Assembly (NCBI GenBank): GCA_947167635.1
Contig: CAMVIT010000001.1
Coordinates: forward strand, 1 to 64,000
Reading direction: 5' to 3'
DNA: 64,000 nucleotides
Source: F23-D06 sp947167635
GTDB taxonomy: Bacteria; Bacteroidota; Bacteroidia; Bacteroidales; WCHB1-69
A program made the translations under genes and the position numbers. Positions 7,793-17,933 of the stretch are shown here, piece after piece. Below the pieces are notes generated by a model, which was not told the DNA's origin, ran no database searches, and was given only the letters and a program-made list of their open reading frames with translations. Position 1 is the stretch's first letter. Every line of letters begins with the position of its first letter.

Positions 7793-8755
7793 ATGTTTTT
7801 ACGACTCGAAAAAATACAGCAAAAGCTACGGGCCTGGGGCAGCAATCTTGAACAAGTCCCGGTTCTCGGCAAGGTGATCCAAAAGTCACGCAAGTGGACC
7901 TTGCCGGGATTTCAGCACATGCCGCTGTATGATGTGATGGGTTTTTTTGCGCAATCGTTCGACAAAGGGGTGATATTCCAGCGCGCCGCTGCCCTGACCT
8001 ACCGGGTTTTTGTGGCCTTGGTGCCGATGATTATCGCACTGTTTTCCGCCATCGCCTTCTTTGGTGAGGATGTCCAGCAAGGTCTCTTGACCTTGCTGCA
8101 GTCTATCATACCGAATTATGCTTGGCCGGCTGTGGATGAAGTGATCACAGGTGTCGTGACGGTACAGAACGGCACACTTTCCACGTTGATGCTCTTTTTC
8201 GGCATCTATTTTGCCATTCTGTGTTGTAATGGACTGTTGGCCGCATTCAACACCTCCTATTATAATGAACAAAAACGCGGTATTATCAATCAGTTGTCAC
8301 TCAGTTTTTTGCTGATGCTTATTGCATTCTTCACAATACTTTTGGTCGTGGGTTTGCTCATTTTTTCCTCGGTGTTGCTCAATTTCATCCATGAAAAAAT
8401 AGGCGTGCTCAATCGTGGATATTTCTTCTTGGTGCATGGCGTCAAGTGGGTGCTGGTGTTCGCCGCCCTCTATTTCTTTGTCAGCGTCCTGTACTATTTG
8501 GCACCCGTAAATAAGGACAATTATCGTTTCTTTTCCATTGGATCGTCCGTTTGTACTATTCTTATGGTGTTGATTTTATGGGTGTTAAATTTCTATTTTT
8601 CTCATTTTTCAAACTATAATCTCATTTATGGATCTCTCGGCGCCTTGTTTGCCATTCTGCTTTGGCTGAACTGGAGTTCATTGGCCTTGCTTTTGGGTTA
8701 TGACCTCAATGTGAGCATTGCGAAGGCAAAACTGGAGGGTGTGGAAAGAGTGTAA
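7793..8755 (+). CDS. YihY/BrkB-family inner-membrane protein
   Basis: The product (320 residues) has about six transmembrane segments with the family pattern: an amphipathic N-terminus, then FQRAAALTYRVFVALVPMII, a middle pair (YNEQKRGIINQLSLSFLLML) and a C-terminal GSLGALFAILLWLNWSSLAL. The family was once called ribonuclease BN by mistake; its true function is not known, though a transport or permeation role is usually assumed. It follows nadC by 17 bp. Its TAA stop overlaps an ATG (TAATG) of the next reading frame, which suggests coupling to the small protein that follows. Confidence 0.85.
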   Translation: MFLRLEKIQQKLRAWGSNLEQVPVLGKVIQKSRKWTLPGFQHMPLYDVMGFFAQSFDKGVIFQRAAALTYRVFVALVPMIIALFSAIAFFGEDVQQGLLTLLQSIIPNYAWPAVDEVITGVVTVQNGTLSTLMLFFGIYFAILCCNGLLAAFNTSYYNEQKRGIINQLSLSFLLMLIAFFTILLVVGLLIFSSVLLNFIHEKIGVLNRGYFFLVHGVKWVLVFAALYFFVSVLYYLAPVNKDNYRFFSIGSSVCTILMVLILWVLNFYFSHFSNYNLIYGSLGALFAILLWLNWSSLALLLGYDLNVSIAKAKLEGVERV

Positions 8756-8802
8756 TGCAAATAACAATAATATTATATATACAATTTTTATTACATATCA
8801 TT

Positions 8803-9192
8803 ATGGAAGATTTAATATCCATTCTAGTATTGATTATTCTCGGTTTGGTGCCCACGATCATCAAGGCGGTCAAGGAGAAGGGGAAGGTGGTGACACCACC
8901 GCCGGTGGAGGAGTACGAATTTGAGGAGACCGCGTATGAAACGACTGCGAAAAAGGATGTTTCAAAAATGCGGCAAACGGTGCCAAATTCGCCAAATGAT
9001 TCCGATTATTTCACGTATGAGACGATTGAACCCGAGGATGGTTCTTTTGTGGAGAATGAAATGTCAACGACTGAAAAGTTTTCGCAAATCACTGATAGTG
9101 AGATGGAAAAAGCGCCTCAACTCAATTTTGACGAGGAAGAATTATACAAGGGAGTCATCTACTCGGAAATTCTCAAAAGAAAATATAATTAA
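8803..9192 (+). CDS. Small membrane-anchored acidic protein, unknown function
   Basis: About 129 residues from the ATG at 8803 (MEDLISILVLIILGLVPTII), or 145 from the ATG at 8755 that overlaps the upstream stop as TAATG. The 8758-8802 stretch is very A+T-rich, like an intergenic spacer, so 8803 is preferred. One N-terminal membrane helix is followed by a disordered Glu/Thr-rich region and a C-terminal motif ending GVIYSEILKRKYN. The C-terminal IYSEILxRKY ending looks like a conserved docking tail; I associate it with small Bacteroidales proteins but cannot name the family. Confidence 0.7.
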   Translation: MEDLISILVLIILGLVPTIIKAVKEKGKVVTPPPVEEYEFEETAYETTAKKDVSKMRQTVPNSPNDSDYFTYETIEPEDGSFVENEMSTTEKFSQITDSEMEKAPQLNFDEEELYKGVIYSEILKRKYN

Positions 9193-9327
9193 CTCACAAT
9201 CAAGGTTTTGTTTTTACTCTTACAATTTGTTTGTAAATTAGGAAAAAACACGGTGGCAAACAAACGATATTTTTTATATTTTAGCACCCTTAAAAATTTG
9301 CATAATTCTAATGTTTAATATAAATTC

Positions 9328-12300
9328 ATGGCTATGATTAAAAAGTTACTCTTAACACTCGGAGTGATCATTCTTTTCACTGGCATTGCATTTTCGCAGA
9401 ACTCCTTGGTTAGAGGAAAGGTCGTCGATCAAGCGAACGAACCGCTTCCCTACACGAGGGTGTCGCTCCTTTCCGGAGACAAGACTGTGAACATGGCATA
9501 TACCGATGATAAAGGTGAGTATCAGCTTTTTAGTGTTGAAGCAGGTACTTACAACATTGTGGCAGAGCCGCAGATGAACTGTAAGAACTCCCAACGCAAA
9601 AATGATGTCCAGGTCTCCGCTGGACTGACGGTCTTTGTCGATTTCAACATCAACTGTACCAGTGAAATCAAGGAGGTCGTGGTGACATGGGAACCCCCTG
9701 TCTTCACTCAGGACAACACGAGTTCCACCACGCGTATCAGTGGTGAAAACTTGAAGACCACGCCTGGTCGTTCCGTGACCAGCGCTTTGGCGAACCTTGA
9801 AGGTGTGACCGGCTTGGACGGTGCCATCAGTTCCGTTCGTGGTAACCGTGCCGACGGTCAGCAAACCATCGTTGATGGTGTCCGTGTTCGTGGTAGCGGT
9901 GGTGTCTCCATGGCATCCATCGAAGAGGCCCAGCTCATCCAGGGCGGTATTCCCGCCGAGTATGGTGACGGTACTTCTTTCACGGTCATCACGACAAAAT
10001 CCGCCCCGAAAGAATTCCACGGCTCCGTTGAGCTGAGAGGTTCCATTGATGGTTACAACAACTTCTTGGGTGCATTCACCCTTTCCGGTCCTCTTGTGAA
10101 AGGCAAGAAGAAAAATGATCCCACACGCGTCGGCTTCCTGTTCAGCGGTGAGGTTTCTTATGACCACGACGCATCCCCTGCCCGCGGAGGTACCTGGGAA
10201 GCCAACCAAGATGTGATTGACGCTCTTATAGCCCAACCGCTTCGTTACAGCAACGAAGAGTATGGCGCTTACTATCAAGAAGGTTGTTACCTTACCAGCG
10301 AGTCCTTCCACAAACGCCGCGTCAGAAAGAACGCCGGTTCTTGGGACTACCTCGGACAACTCAAGTTCGACTTCACCATGGGCAAGAAACACAACATGCG
10401 TCTCTCCCTCGGCGGATCCTATGAATATGTGAAACAAAGATCCTGGAGCACAACCTACGCTCTGTTCAATGTGGACAACAATCCCGTCGTGAAACAAGGT
10501 ACCATGCGTTTGAACGCCCGTTTGAACCACCGTGTCTTCACCGACACCACAGGTAAGGCCACCTTGAAGAATGTCATGTATGACATCAACGCCAACTATA
10601 CCCGCGTGAACGGTATGTCATACGCGCCTCAGTTCAAGGACCGCTTCTTTGAATATGGCTATATTGGCAAATTCAACACGACTAAGGTCAGAAGTTACGA
10701 AAGAGTTGACGAAGTGCACATTCCGAATCCGTATGACACTCTGACCGATTGGGTACTTTACAACGCCAATGTCTTCCAAGGTTGGTATGATTCCGTTGTG
10801 ACGTTCGCCATCAACCCGAACTACAATGTGAACCCCATTCTTGCCCAATACAACCTGAATCTGTTGGAGAAGTTCCCCATTGAGGATTTGTACAACTATT
10901 ATGGCACCTCCGTCCCGTATGACCTGAACACCTACATGACTTTCGGTGGTCTGCGCAACGGTGACACTCCTGACCCCATCTATTCCATGTATAACGCTCC
11001 CGGATCGGTCTATGGCAGCTTCAGCAAGTCTCAGACGGAACAGATTGGTTTGAAGGCCAGCATCTCCATGAACTTGAGCAACCACGAACTGAAGTTCGGT
11101 TATGACTTCGAGAAACTGACCTACCGTGGCTATGGCTTGGCACCTATCACACTTTGGACTTTGATGCGTAACCAAGTCAATTCCCATATCGGCGAGTTGG
11201 ATATGAGCAACCCGATTGTGACCGACGATGGCGAAATCTTTACGATTGACTATAACCGTTTGGTCAGCCTTGACGACCAGACCGTGTTCGACAGAAATCT
11301 TCGTAACAAGTTAGGACTCAATCCTGACGGTGACGATTGGATTGACTTGGACAGCTATGATCCCAACACTTTTGACATCGGCATGTTTACCGCAGAAGAC
11401 CTCTTGTTGGGTACCTCTTCCGGCTCAAGCTCCTTGGTCAGCTACTATGGCTATGACTACACCGGTGCCAAGATCCGCACAAAAACCACTATCGAAGACT
11501 TCTTCAATGCTACCGATGCCAATGGTCGCAGAACCTACAACATCGGTGCCTACGAACCTGTTTACATGGCATTCTATCTGCAGGACAAGTTCTCCATCAG
11601 CACCATGTTGTTCAACATCGGTTTGCGTGTTGACCGTTTCGACGCTAACCAGCAAGTGTTGAAGGATCCGTATCTGTTCCGTGAGGCTTATACGGTTGGC
11701 GACCTGCGTTCAATGAACCCCGAAATACAGTTTGTGGGTAATGCAGAGGACGATTGGGTGGTCTATTATTCCGGCATGGACACTTATATGAGCGATGCCG
11801 ACATCAGAGGCGGTGAATTCAACACCTCTTCCATCGTGGGTTATCGTTATGGCGACACTTGGTACAACTCTTCCGGTAACGAAGTCGCCGACCCTGAGTC
11901 CGCCCTCTCCCTCTATGTCAACGGCCCGATTTTGAAAAACCCGATTTATAACGAAAACAATGAGTTGATCACTGGTATCACGAAGGTGGAATCCGGAGCT
12001 TTCAAGGATTATAAGGCACAATGGTCTGTCATGCCTCGTATCTCCTTCTCCTTCCCGGTGAGCGACAACTCTTTGTTCTACGCGCACTATAACATCATCA
12101 CCTCCCGTCCTACCAACCTGCAAATTTCCCCGGTGGACTACCTCTTCATTTCCAAGAGAAACAGTGCCAACGACATTGTCAACAACCCGAACATGAAACC
12201 GCAACAGTCCATCGACTATGAAATCGGTTTCCGTCAGAAGATTGGTGCCAAGTCCGCTATCAGTATCAGTGCTTACTATTCTGAGAAACGTAACCAAATC

Positions 12301-13146
12301 CAGGCTTATCGTTTCTCCGGTGCATATCCGAACACCTATTATTCTTACCAGAACATTGACTTCGGTACCGTTCAAGGTTTCACCTTCTCCTACAGAATGA
12401 ACAGAACCAGAAACCTGACCATGTCTGCCAACTACACCCTGCAATACGCCAAGGGTACGGGTTCCGGTACAACATCCCAGTTGAGCATCTTGGCCGCCGG
12501 TCAGCCGAACTTGAGAACTCTGACCAACCTCTCCTTCGACCAAAGACACAGAATCGGTGTCAACTTGGACTATCGTTTGGGAAGCGGTGCTGATTACAAG
12601 GGACCGAAGAAAGAAAAAATCGTTGTGGCTGAAGATGGCACAAAGACCACGAAGACCATTGAATGGTTTGCCAACACAGGTGTCTCCCTCCTCTTCTCTG
12701 CTGCTTCTGGTATGCCTTACACCCGTTCCAGCACTCCGTTCTCCACGATTGTTGGCGGTACTTCCTCCCAGTTGGCTGGTTCCATCAACGGTTCCAATAC
12801 CCCGTGGCAATTCCAATGCGACCTTCGTATTGACAGAACTTTCATTTTCAACATGAACAAGAATGCCAAGGACAAAGACGGTCGTCCGAAATCCGCGAAA
12901 CCCGGCTACGTCACCGTTTATGTTGATATCCAGAATCTCTTCAACTTCAAGAACGTGATTTCCGTTTATGACTACACGGGCAATCCCGACGACGATGGTT
13001 ACCTTTCCGCTGCCGAGTATCAACAGGCCATCAACTCCCAAGTGTATGTGCCTTCTTACATCGACTACTATCTCATGAGAGTGCAGAATCCCTACAACTA
13101 CAGCCGTCCTATTCGCGCAAGTTTGGGTGTTCAGTTCAGTTTTTAA
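9328..13146 (+). CDS. TonB-dependent outer-membrane receptor with carboxypeptidase-regulatory-like N-terminal domain
   Basis: The 1272-residue product has a signal peptide (cleavage near AFSQ), a CarboxypepD-regulatory-like Ig-type domain at about 27-105 (VRGKVVDQANEPLPYTRVSL), a plug domain (about 130-230: SALANLEGVTGLDGAISSVR and QTIVDGVRVRG) and a long beta-barrel ending in the expected terminal aromatic, ASLGVQFSF. It is first of three genes spaced 26 and 30 bp apart: receptor, giant T9SS cargo, PorV/PorQ-like protein. The Plug contains IRG-type loops but no obvious SusC signature and no SusD partner, so the usual glycan SusCD role is not supported. The start may instead be the second ATG at 9334. 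Confidence 0.88.
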   Translation: MAMIKKLLLTLGVIILFTGIAFSQNSLVRGKVVDQANEPLPYTRVSLLSGDKTVNMAYTDDKGEYQLFSVEAGTYNIVAEPQMNCKNSQRKNDVQVSAGLTVFVDFNINCTSEIKEVVVTWEPPVFTQDNTSSTTRISGENLKTTPGRSVTSALANLEGVTGLDGAISSVRGNRADGQQTIVDGVRVRGSGGVSMASIEEAQLIQGGIPAEYGDGTSFTVITTKSAPKEFHGSVELRGSIDGYNNFLGAFTLSGPLVKGKKKNDPTRVGFLFSGEVSYDHDASPARGGTWEANQDVIDALIAQPLRYSNEEYGAYYQEGCYLTSESFHKRRVRKNAGSWDYLGQLKFDFTMGKKHNMRLSLGGSYEYVKQRSWSTTYALFNVDNNPVVKQGTMRLNARLNHRVFTDTTGKATLKNVMYDINANYTRVNGMSYAPQFKDRFFEYGYIGKFNTTKVRSYERVDEVHIPNPYDTLTDWVLYNANVFQGWYDSVVTFAINPNYNVNPILAQYNLNLLEKFPIEDLYNYYGTSVPYDLNTYMTFGGLRNGDTPDPIYSMYNAPGSVYGSFSKSQTEQIGLKASISMNLSNHELKFGYDFEKLTYRGYGLAPITLWTLMRNQVNSHIGELDMSNPIVTDDGEIFTIDYNRLVSLDDQTVFDRNLRNKLGLNPDGDDWIDLDSYDPNTFDIGMFTAEDLLLGTSSGSSSLVSYYGYDYTGAKIRTKTTIEDFFNATDANGRRTYNIGAYEPVYMAFYLQDKFSISTMLFNIGLRVDRFDANQQVLKDPYLFREAYTVGDLRSMNPEIQFVGNAEDDWVVYYSGMDTYMSDADIRGGEFNTSSIVGYRYGDTWYNSSGNEVADPESALSLYVNGPILKNPIYNENNELITGITKVESGAFKDYKAQWSVMPRISFSFPVSDNSLFYAHYNIITSRPTNLQISPVDYLFISKRNSANDIVNNPNMKPQQSIDYEIGFRQKIGAKSAISISAYYSEKRNQIQAYRFSGAYPNTYYSYQNIDFGTVQGFTFSYRMNRTRNLTMSANYTLQYAKGTGSGTTSQLSILAAGQPNLRTLTNLSFDQRHRIGVNLDYRLGSGADYKGPKKEKIVVAEDGTKTTKTIEWFANTGVSLLFSAASGMPYTRSSTPFSTIVGGTSSQLAGSINGSNTPWQFQCDLRIDRTFIFNMNKNAKDKDGRPKSAKPGYVTVYVDIQNLFNFKNVISVYDYTGNPDDDGYLSAAEYQQAINSQVYVPSYIDYYLMRVQNPYNYSRPIRASLGVQFSF

Positions 13147-13172
13147 TCGTTTGATATAAAATAGAAAGAAAT

Positions 13173-16100
13173 ATGAAAAACAGTATCAAAATTTTCTGCT
13201 TAACACTCCTTGCCACATGCTTCTTTGCAGGCTCTGTGCAGGCTGAAAAAGTCAAGGGAGTGGTTCGTAAATCTTCCCCCAAAGCTGAATCGGCCACATG
13301 TCTTCCGGCAGCCAGCTCCAACGAGCTGACCGTGAACAATGTTCGTGCATACATTGAGACTGGTGGTACGATGTGGTTCAAGGAAATTGCTGAATACGAG
13401 GTTCCCAAGGGATCCAAAAAGACTTCCATGTTCAGCGCCGGTCTTTGGATTGGTGGTCTTGACGTCAATGGTCAATTGAAATTGGCCGCCGTGCGGTTCA
13501 GACAAGTCGGTGACGACTATTGGACGGGCCCCCTGAAAATCACGGGTGCCAGTACGACACAATCCATGTGTATCAAGTTCGACAAGCTCTTCAAAATCAC
13601 CCGTTCCGAGGTTGACAGACATATCTCCGGTTATAACACTTCCGGATATGTGATGCCAGCCAGCATCGCCAATTGGCCTGCCCATGGAGACGAGGGTTAC
13701 TCCTACTTCCTCGCTCCCTTCAAGGATGTCAATGGCAACAGCGTCTATGATCCTGAAAACGGTGATTACCCGTACTATGACATCAACAACGACCTCTGTC
13801 CTTGGACGGAGGACAACATTGCCCTCGCTGCCGCCCACGCCCTCCCGAGAACTCCTGAGGATCTGATGTACTACGGCACCGACTGGCATAACTCCAACGG
13901 TATGATCTACGCTGACCATGTGCTGAAAGGCGATGAGACCCTCTTCTGGATCTTCAACGACAACGCCGGCCCTCACACAGAGTCAGGTGGTGATCCTATC
14001 GGACTTGAGATTCGCGGCCAGGCATTCGGCTTCGCCACGAACGACGAGCTCAACAACATGACGTTCTACTCCTACGAGATTATCAACCGTTCCACTTACC
14101 GTTTGACAAACACCTACTTCTCCCAATGGGTTGACCCCGATTTGGGATATGCCAAGGATGACTATGTGGGTTGCGATGTGTCTCGTGGTCTTGGTTATTG
14201 CTACAACGGTTCCAATGTTGACGGTACCGGCCAAATCGAGGCTTACGGTGACCAGCCGCCTGCCGTCGGTGTTGACTTCTTCCAGGGTCCGTATATGGAT
14301 GCCGATGGAAGAGACAATCCGAAATTCTATGCTGACAGCGCCTCTATCCCCGGCTATTGCGACCGTTTCCTCAAAAGCTCTTATGCTGCTGATCAAATGG
14401 CTATCAACGGTGTCAACTTCGGCGACCAGATTGTGGATAATGAACGTTTCGGTATGAGAAGATTCGTCTATCACAATAATGACAACTCTGTGGTGGGTGA
14501 CCCGAGAGACGCTTACGAGTATTATAACATGCTTCAAGGTATCTGGAAAGATAACACCAAGATGAAATACGGCGGTAACGCCCATGTGTCCAATGGTGGT
14601 AATGGTCCAGACTGCGACTTCATGTTCCCCGGCCTTTCCGATGTGTGTAATTGGGGTACCAATGGTGTTGATCCTAATCTGGCGCAATATGGTTCCGATG
14701 GTTGGACTGAAGCCAACGTGGGCAACGCTCCTATGGACCGTCGTTTCATGCAGTCCGCTGGCCCGTTCACCCTGCAACCGGGTTCTGTCAACTACATCAC
14801 GGTGGGTATTCCTTGGGCACGTGCCTCTCAAGGTGGTGCTCAAGCCTCTGTCGAGTTGCTGAAACTTGCCGATGACAAGTGCCAATCCCTCTTCGAGAAC
14901 TGCTTCAAGACCCTCGATGGCCCTGATGCTCCCGATATCACCATTCGTGAACTCGAAAACGAGTTGATTCTGTACATCAGCAATGAGGACAAGAACAGCA
15001 ACAACTATCACGAGACCTACGAAGAACTGGATCCCCAGATCACCAGAACGCTTTCGAAAACGACTCTCGTGAGCACGCACGACACAGTTTACACCTATCA
15101 CGCCGACGGTACTCCCGACACGATTGTGACGGAGACCATCGTCCCTGTGACCACTCACGACACGCTCTCGACAGAACAACGTAAATATCATTTCGAAGGT
15201 TATCAGATCTATCAATTGGCCAACGCTTCCGTCAGTGTCACCGACTTGAACGATGCCAGCAAGGCTATCTTGATTGGTCAGTGCGATGTCGAGAATGAAG
15301 CTGGACAACTCATCAACTGGGTCTATAACGAAGCCCTTGCTTCCTCTGTGGCCACTGAAATGGTGAACGGAACCAACAGTGGTATTTTCCACTCTTTCAG
15401 TGTGAAAGAAGACAAATTTGCCACCGGTACCAACAAGAGACTGGTCAACCACAAGCAATACTACTTCCTTGTTTTGGCATACGGTTACAACTGTTACAAG
15501 GAGTTCAAGCTTGAAGACGGCTATCTTGACGGTCAAATTTCACCGTATCTCGCCGGCCGTCGTAACATCAAGGTCTATACGGGCACTCCTCATAAGTCTG
15601 TGGAGAACTTGCAACAGGCCGTGTACGGTGACCAACCGATGATCACACGTATTGAAGGCCAGGGTAATGGCGGATTTTTCCTTGACATGACGGACGAAAG
15701 TCGCGACATGATTCTTGCCAACAATGTATATAACAATATTCAATACAAGAACAACTATGGTCCTCTGAACATCATGGTGGTTGACCCGTTGCAGGTGAAG
15801 CCCTATGATTACTACATCAAGTTCCTGCCCAACAGCTTGGATAATGATGTGAACGACAGCACCGAATGGCAACTCATCATTTCCGATGAGGTGACTGACG
15901 ATGAGCTGGCAGAGCTGGGCCTTGAACGTGTCACGACCGCCAACATGCCTATCAGCATGACCAACGAGCAACTCTTCCTCGACCTTGGTATTTCCGTTTC
16001 GTTGAAAAATGCTCAGTTCAAGATCCACCAAAAAGACTTGAACGACTATGTGGCCGCATCTGCTCGTGGCTACAGCTACTCTAACCTCCACATGTACGGT

Positions 16101-17903
16101 CAGGTTGACTTTGTGGGTTCCTCCATTGACTTTGGCGGTGGCTCGGCATGGCTTTCGGGTGTCTCCGACATCGAAGGTGACTTCCCGGCCAACTGGATTC
16201 ACTCCGGCCAATACTCCACTGGTAAATGGTACGACTGGGCTTACCATGGACATCCCGAAGGTCAGGATGGTGCTGAAGACGAATATGGCAAGTGGCGTAC
16301 CGAGGACATGTGCATGATTGTCGGTGAAGGTGTGTTGAACAGTGACGAGACAAGCCGTGCGTTCAAAGATCCTAACCAACAATTTGAAAGTGTGATTGGC
16401 GGCACGTGGTCTCCATACGTGCTCTCCTCTCCTTACGACGGCGGTCCGCAAGCCAAGTATCTTGTTCCTGATGACAAGTTGTTCTTGGAGCCTGATGGAT
16501 CTCCTACTCCTGGTGCACAACCTTCTCCTTCCTATTTCAGCTTCTCTGACTTCACTTCCGTGCCGAGACGTGCCGGTTATAACCAAACGATGACCAATCT
16601 CTACTCCATTGATGTGGTTTTGACTCCCGACAGAAGCAAGTGGACACGCGCCATTGTCTTGGAGGCCGGTAATGCCACCCAGGACGAAGACTACTTGGTG
16701 CCCCAAGAGTTCCACGGTGCTGTCTATCATAACGTCAGACATGAGCCGAAGAAATGTCCGTCTGTTGACAAGGACGGCAATCCTGAGACAAATCCCGTCG
16801 CCGGTCAGGAGACTGGTTTCGGTTGGTTCCCGGGCTATGCTATCAATGTGGAGACCGGTGAGCGTCTGAACATCATGTTCGCCGAGAATTCCCTTGACAC
16901 GTTCAACAATGGTAACGACATGATCTTCAACCCGACGGATGTATATGCCTTCTACCGTAACTTGGAGACGGGAGAATATATGTATGATGAAGAGACGGGT
17001 GAGCCTTATGCCATGAGTGAAAGTGTGTTCAACAGTTACCGTGAAGCTTACGGTGTCTTGTTCGGCGAACCGCTGAACGGTGGACGTCACTACATCTATG
17101 TTTGCGGCAGCTCCGGCAACACTTGCTCCATGCCGTATCACTCCTCTTCACGTCATCGTAACTACAATGACGGTGGCACGGTGTGGCAGAACAACGGTGG
17201 CACCATCGAAAACACTAACCTTCCTTTCTACGAGTGCGGTCCGTATGACGAGTGTGCATGGCTGAACGCCAAGTTCAAATCCTTCATCGGTATCATGACC
17301 ATGGGCGACAACAACAGAATGCGTCAGAAAATGCAACTGTTCAACAACGTGATGTGGACCAGCATCCCGATGCCGGCCGTGAACCGCGAAAAAGATTGGT
17401 TGTCCAGTGACGCCACCATAAAGATTCGTGTTTCCCGTCCGTATTTGAGATACTCATCCCGTTGGTACGACGATCCTTCCGAGGCTCCGTACACTTCGTT
17501 GAACGATGGATACCCGATGTACGAATTCACGACAAAGAACCTTGCACCCAAGAGAGCTACCGAAGCAGAGGAGATTCAAACACTGTTGGACGAAATCAAC
17601 ATTGTCCCGAATCCTTACTATGGCTTCTCTCAATATGAAAACACCGCTTTGGAGAACTATGTGCGCATTGTGAATCTCCCGGCCAAGTGTACCATTTCTA
17701 TCTTCACCGTCAATGGAACTCTGATCAGAACCATTACAAAGGGTGATGCCGCTACCTCATACGTCCAGTGGGATCTGAAGAACCACGCCAATATTCCTAT
17801 TTCCGGTGGTGTTTACATCATCCATGTGAAAGCGGATGGCATTGGTGAAAGAACCCTCAAATTCTTCTGTGCTATGCGTCCGACCGACCTGAATGGTTTC
17901 TAA
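13173..17903 (+). CDS. Giant secreted protein with T9SS type A-like C-terminal sorting domain
   Basis: 1576 residues with a signal peptide (cleavage after SVQA). The body has recurring Bacteroidota surface-protein phrases such as DVNGNSVYDPENGDYPYYDI, FSQWVDPDLGYAKDDYVGCD and AVGVDFFQGP, which look like a large beta-rich exported scaffold with Ca2+-loop-like acidic turns. The end carries INIVPNPYYGFSQYEN, ISIFTVNGTLIRTI, WDLKN and SGGVYIIHVKADG, the order of motifs of a type A T9SS sorting domain, then an extra tail FFCAMRPTDLNGF. No catalytic domain was recognised. Its place between a TonB receptor and a PorV-like protein suggests that all three work as one surface complex. Confidence 0.82.
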   Translation: MKNSIKIFCLTLLATCFFAGSVQAEKVKGVVRKSSPKAESATCLPAASSNELTVNNVRAYIETGGTMWFKEIAEYEVPKGSKKTSMFSAGLWIGGLDVNGQLKLAAVRFRQVGDDYWTGPLKITGASTTQSMCIKFDKLFKITRSEVDRHISGYNTSGYVMPASIANWPAHGDEGYSYFLAPFKDVNGNSVYDPENGDYPYYDINNDLCPWTEDNIALAAAHALPRTPEDLMYYGTDWHNSNGMIYADHVLKGDETLFWIFNDNAGPHTESGGDPIGLEIRGQAFGFATNDELNNMTFYSYEIINRSTYRLTNTYFSQWVDPDLGYAKDDYVGCDVSRGLGYCYNGSNVDGTGQIEAYGDQPPAVGVDFFQGPYMDADGRDNPKFYADSASIPGYCDRFLKSSYAADQMAINGVNFGDQIVDNERFGMRRFVYHNNDNSVVGDPRDAYEYYNMLQGIWKDNTKMKYGGNAHVSNGGNGPDCDFMFPGLSDVCNWGTNGVDPNLAQYGSDGWTEANVGNAPMDRRFMQSAGPFTLQPGSVNYITVGIPWARASQGGAQASVELLKLADDKCQSLFENCFKTLDGPDAPDITIRELENELILYISNEDKNSNNYHETYEELDPQITRTLSKTTLVSTHDTVYTYHADGTPDTIVTETIVPVTTHDTLSTEQRKYHFEGYQIYQLANASVSVTDLNDASKAILIGQCDVENEAGQLINWVYNEALASSVATEMVNGTNSGIFHSFSVKEDKFATGTNKRLVNHKQYYFLVLAYGYNCYKEFKLEDGYLDGQISPYLAGRRNIKVYTGTPHKSVENLQQAVYGDQPMITRIEGQGNGGFFLDMTDESRDMILANNVYNNIQYKNNYGPLNIMVVDPLQVKPYDYYIKFLPNSLDNDVNDSTEWQLIISDEVTDDELAELGLERVTTANMPISMTNEQLFLDLGISVSLKNAQFKIHQKDLNDYVAASARGYSYSNLHMYGQVDFVGSSIDFGGGSAWLSGVSDIEGDFPANWIHSGQYSTGKWYDWAYHGHPEGQDGAEDEYGKWRTEDMCMIVGEGVLNSDETSRAFKDPNQQFESVIGGTWSPYVLSSPYDGGPQAKYLVPDDKLFLEPDGSPTPGAQPSPSYFSFSDFTSVPRRAGYNQTMTNLYSIDVVLTPDRSKWTRAIVLEAGNATQDEDYLVPQEFHGAVYHNVRHEPKKCPSVDKDGNPETNPVAGQETGFGWFPGYAINVETGERLNIMFAENSLDTFNNGNDMIFNPTDVYAFYRNLETGEYMYDEETGEPYAMSESVFNSYREAYGVLFGEPLNGGRHYIYVCGSSGNTCSMPYHSSSRHRNYNDGGTVWQNNGGTIENTNLPFYECGPYDECAWLNAKFKSFIGIMTMGDNNRMRQKMQLFNNVMWTSIPMPAVNREKDWLSSDATIKIRVSRPYLRYSSRWYDDPSEAPYTSLNDGYPMYEFTTKNLAPKRATEAEEIQTLLDEINIVPNPYYGFSQYENTALENYVRIVNLPAKCTISIFTVNGTLIRTITKGDAATSYVQWDLKNHANIPISGGVYIIHVKADGIGERTLKFFCAMRPTDLNGF

Positions 17904-17933
17904 AATTATTAATATCGCTAAAAACTAAGAAGT

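Noticed and set aside
9193..9327. Promoter of the TonB receptor gene
   Set aside because: Several near-matches (for example TACAATTTG) exist, but none fits TAnnTTTG exactly, so no box was called.
15540..17141. 533-codon antisense frame inside the giant T9SS cargo gene
   Set aside because: Composition shadow; the plus-strand frame is continuous from signal peptide to sorting domain.
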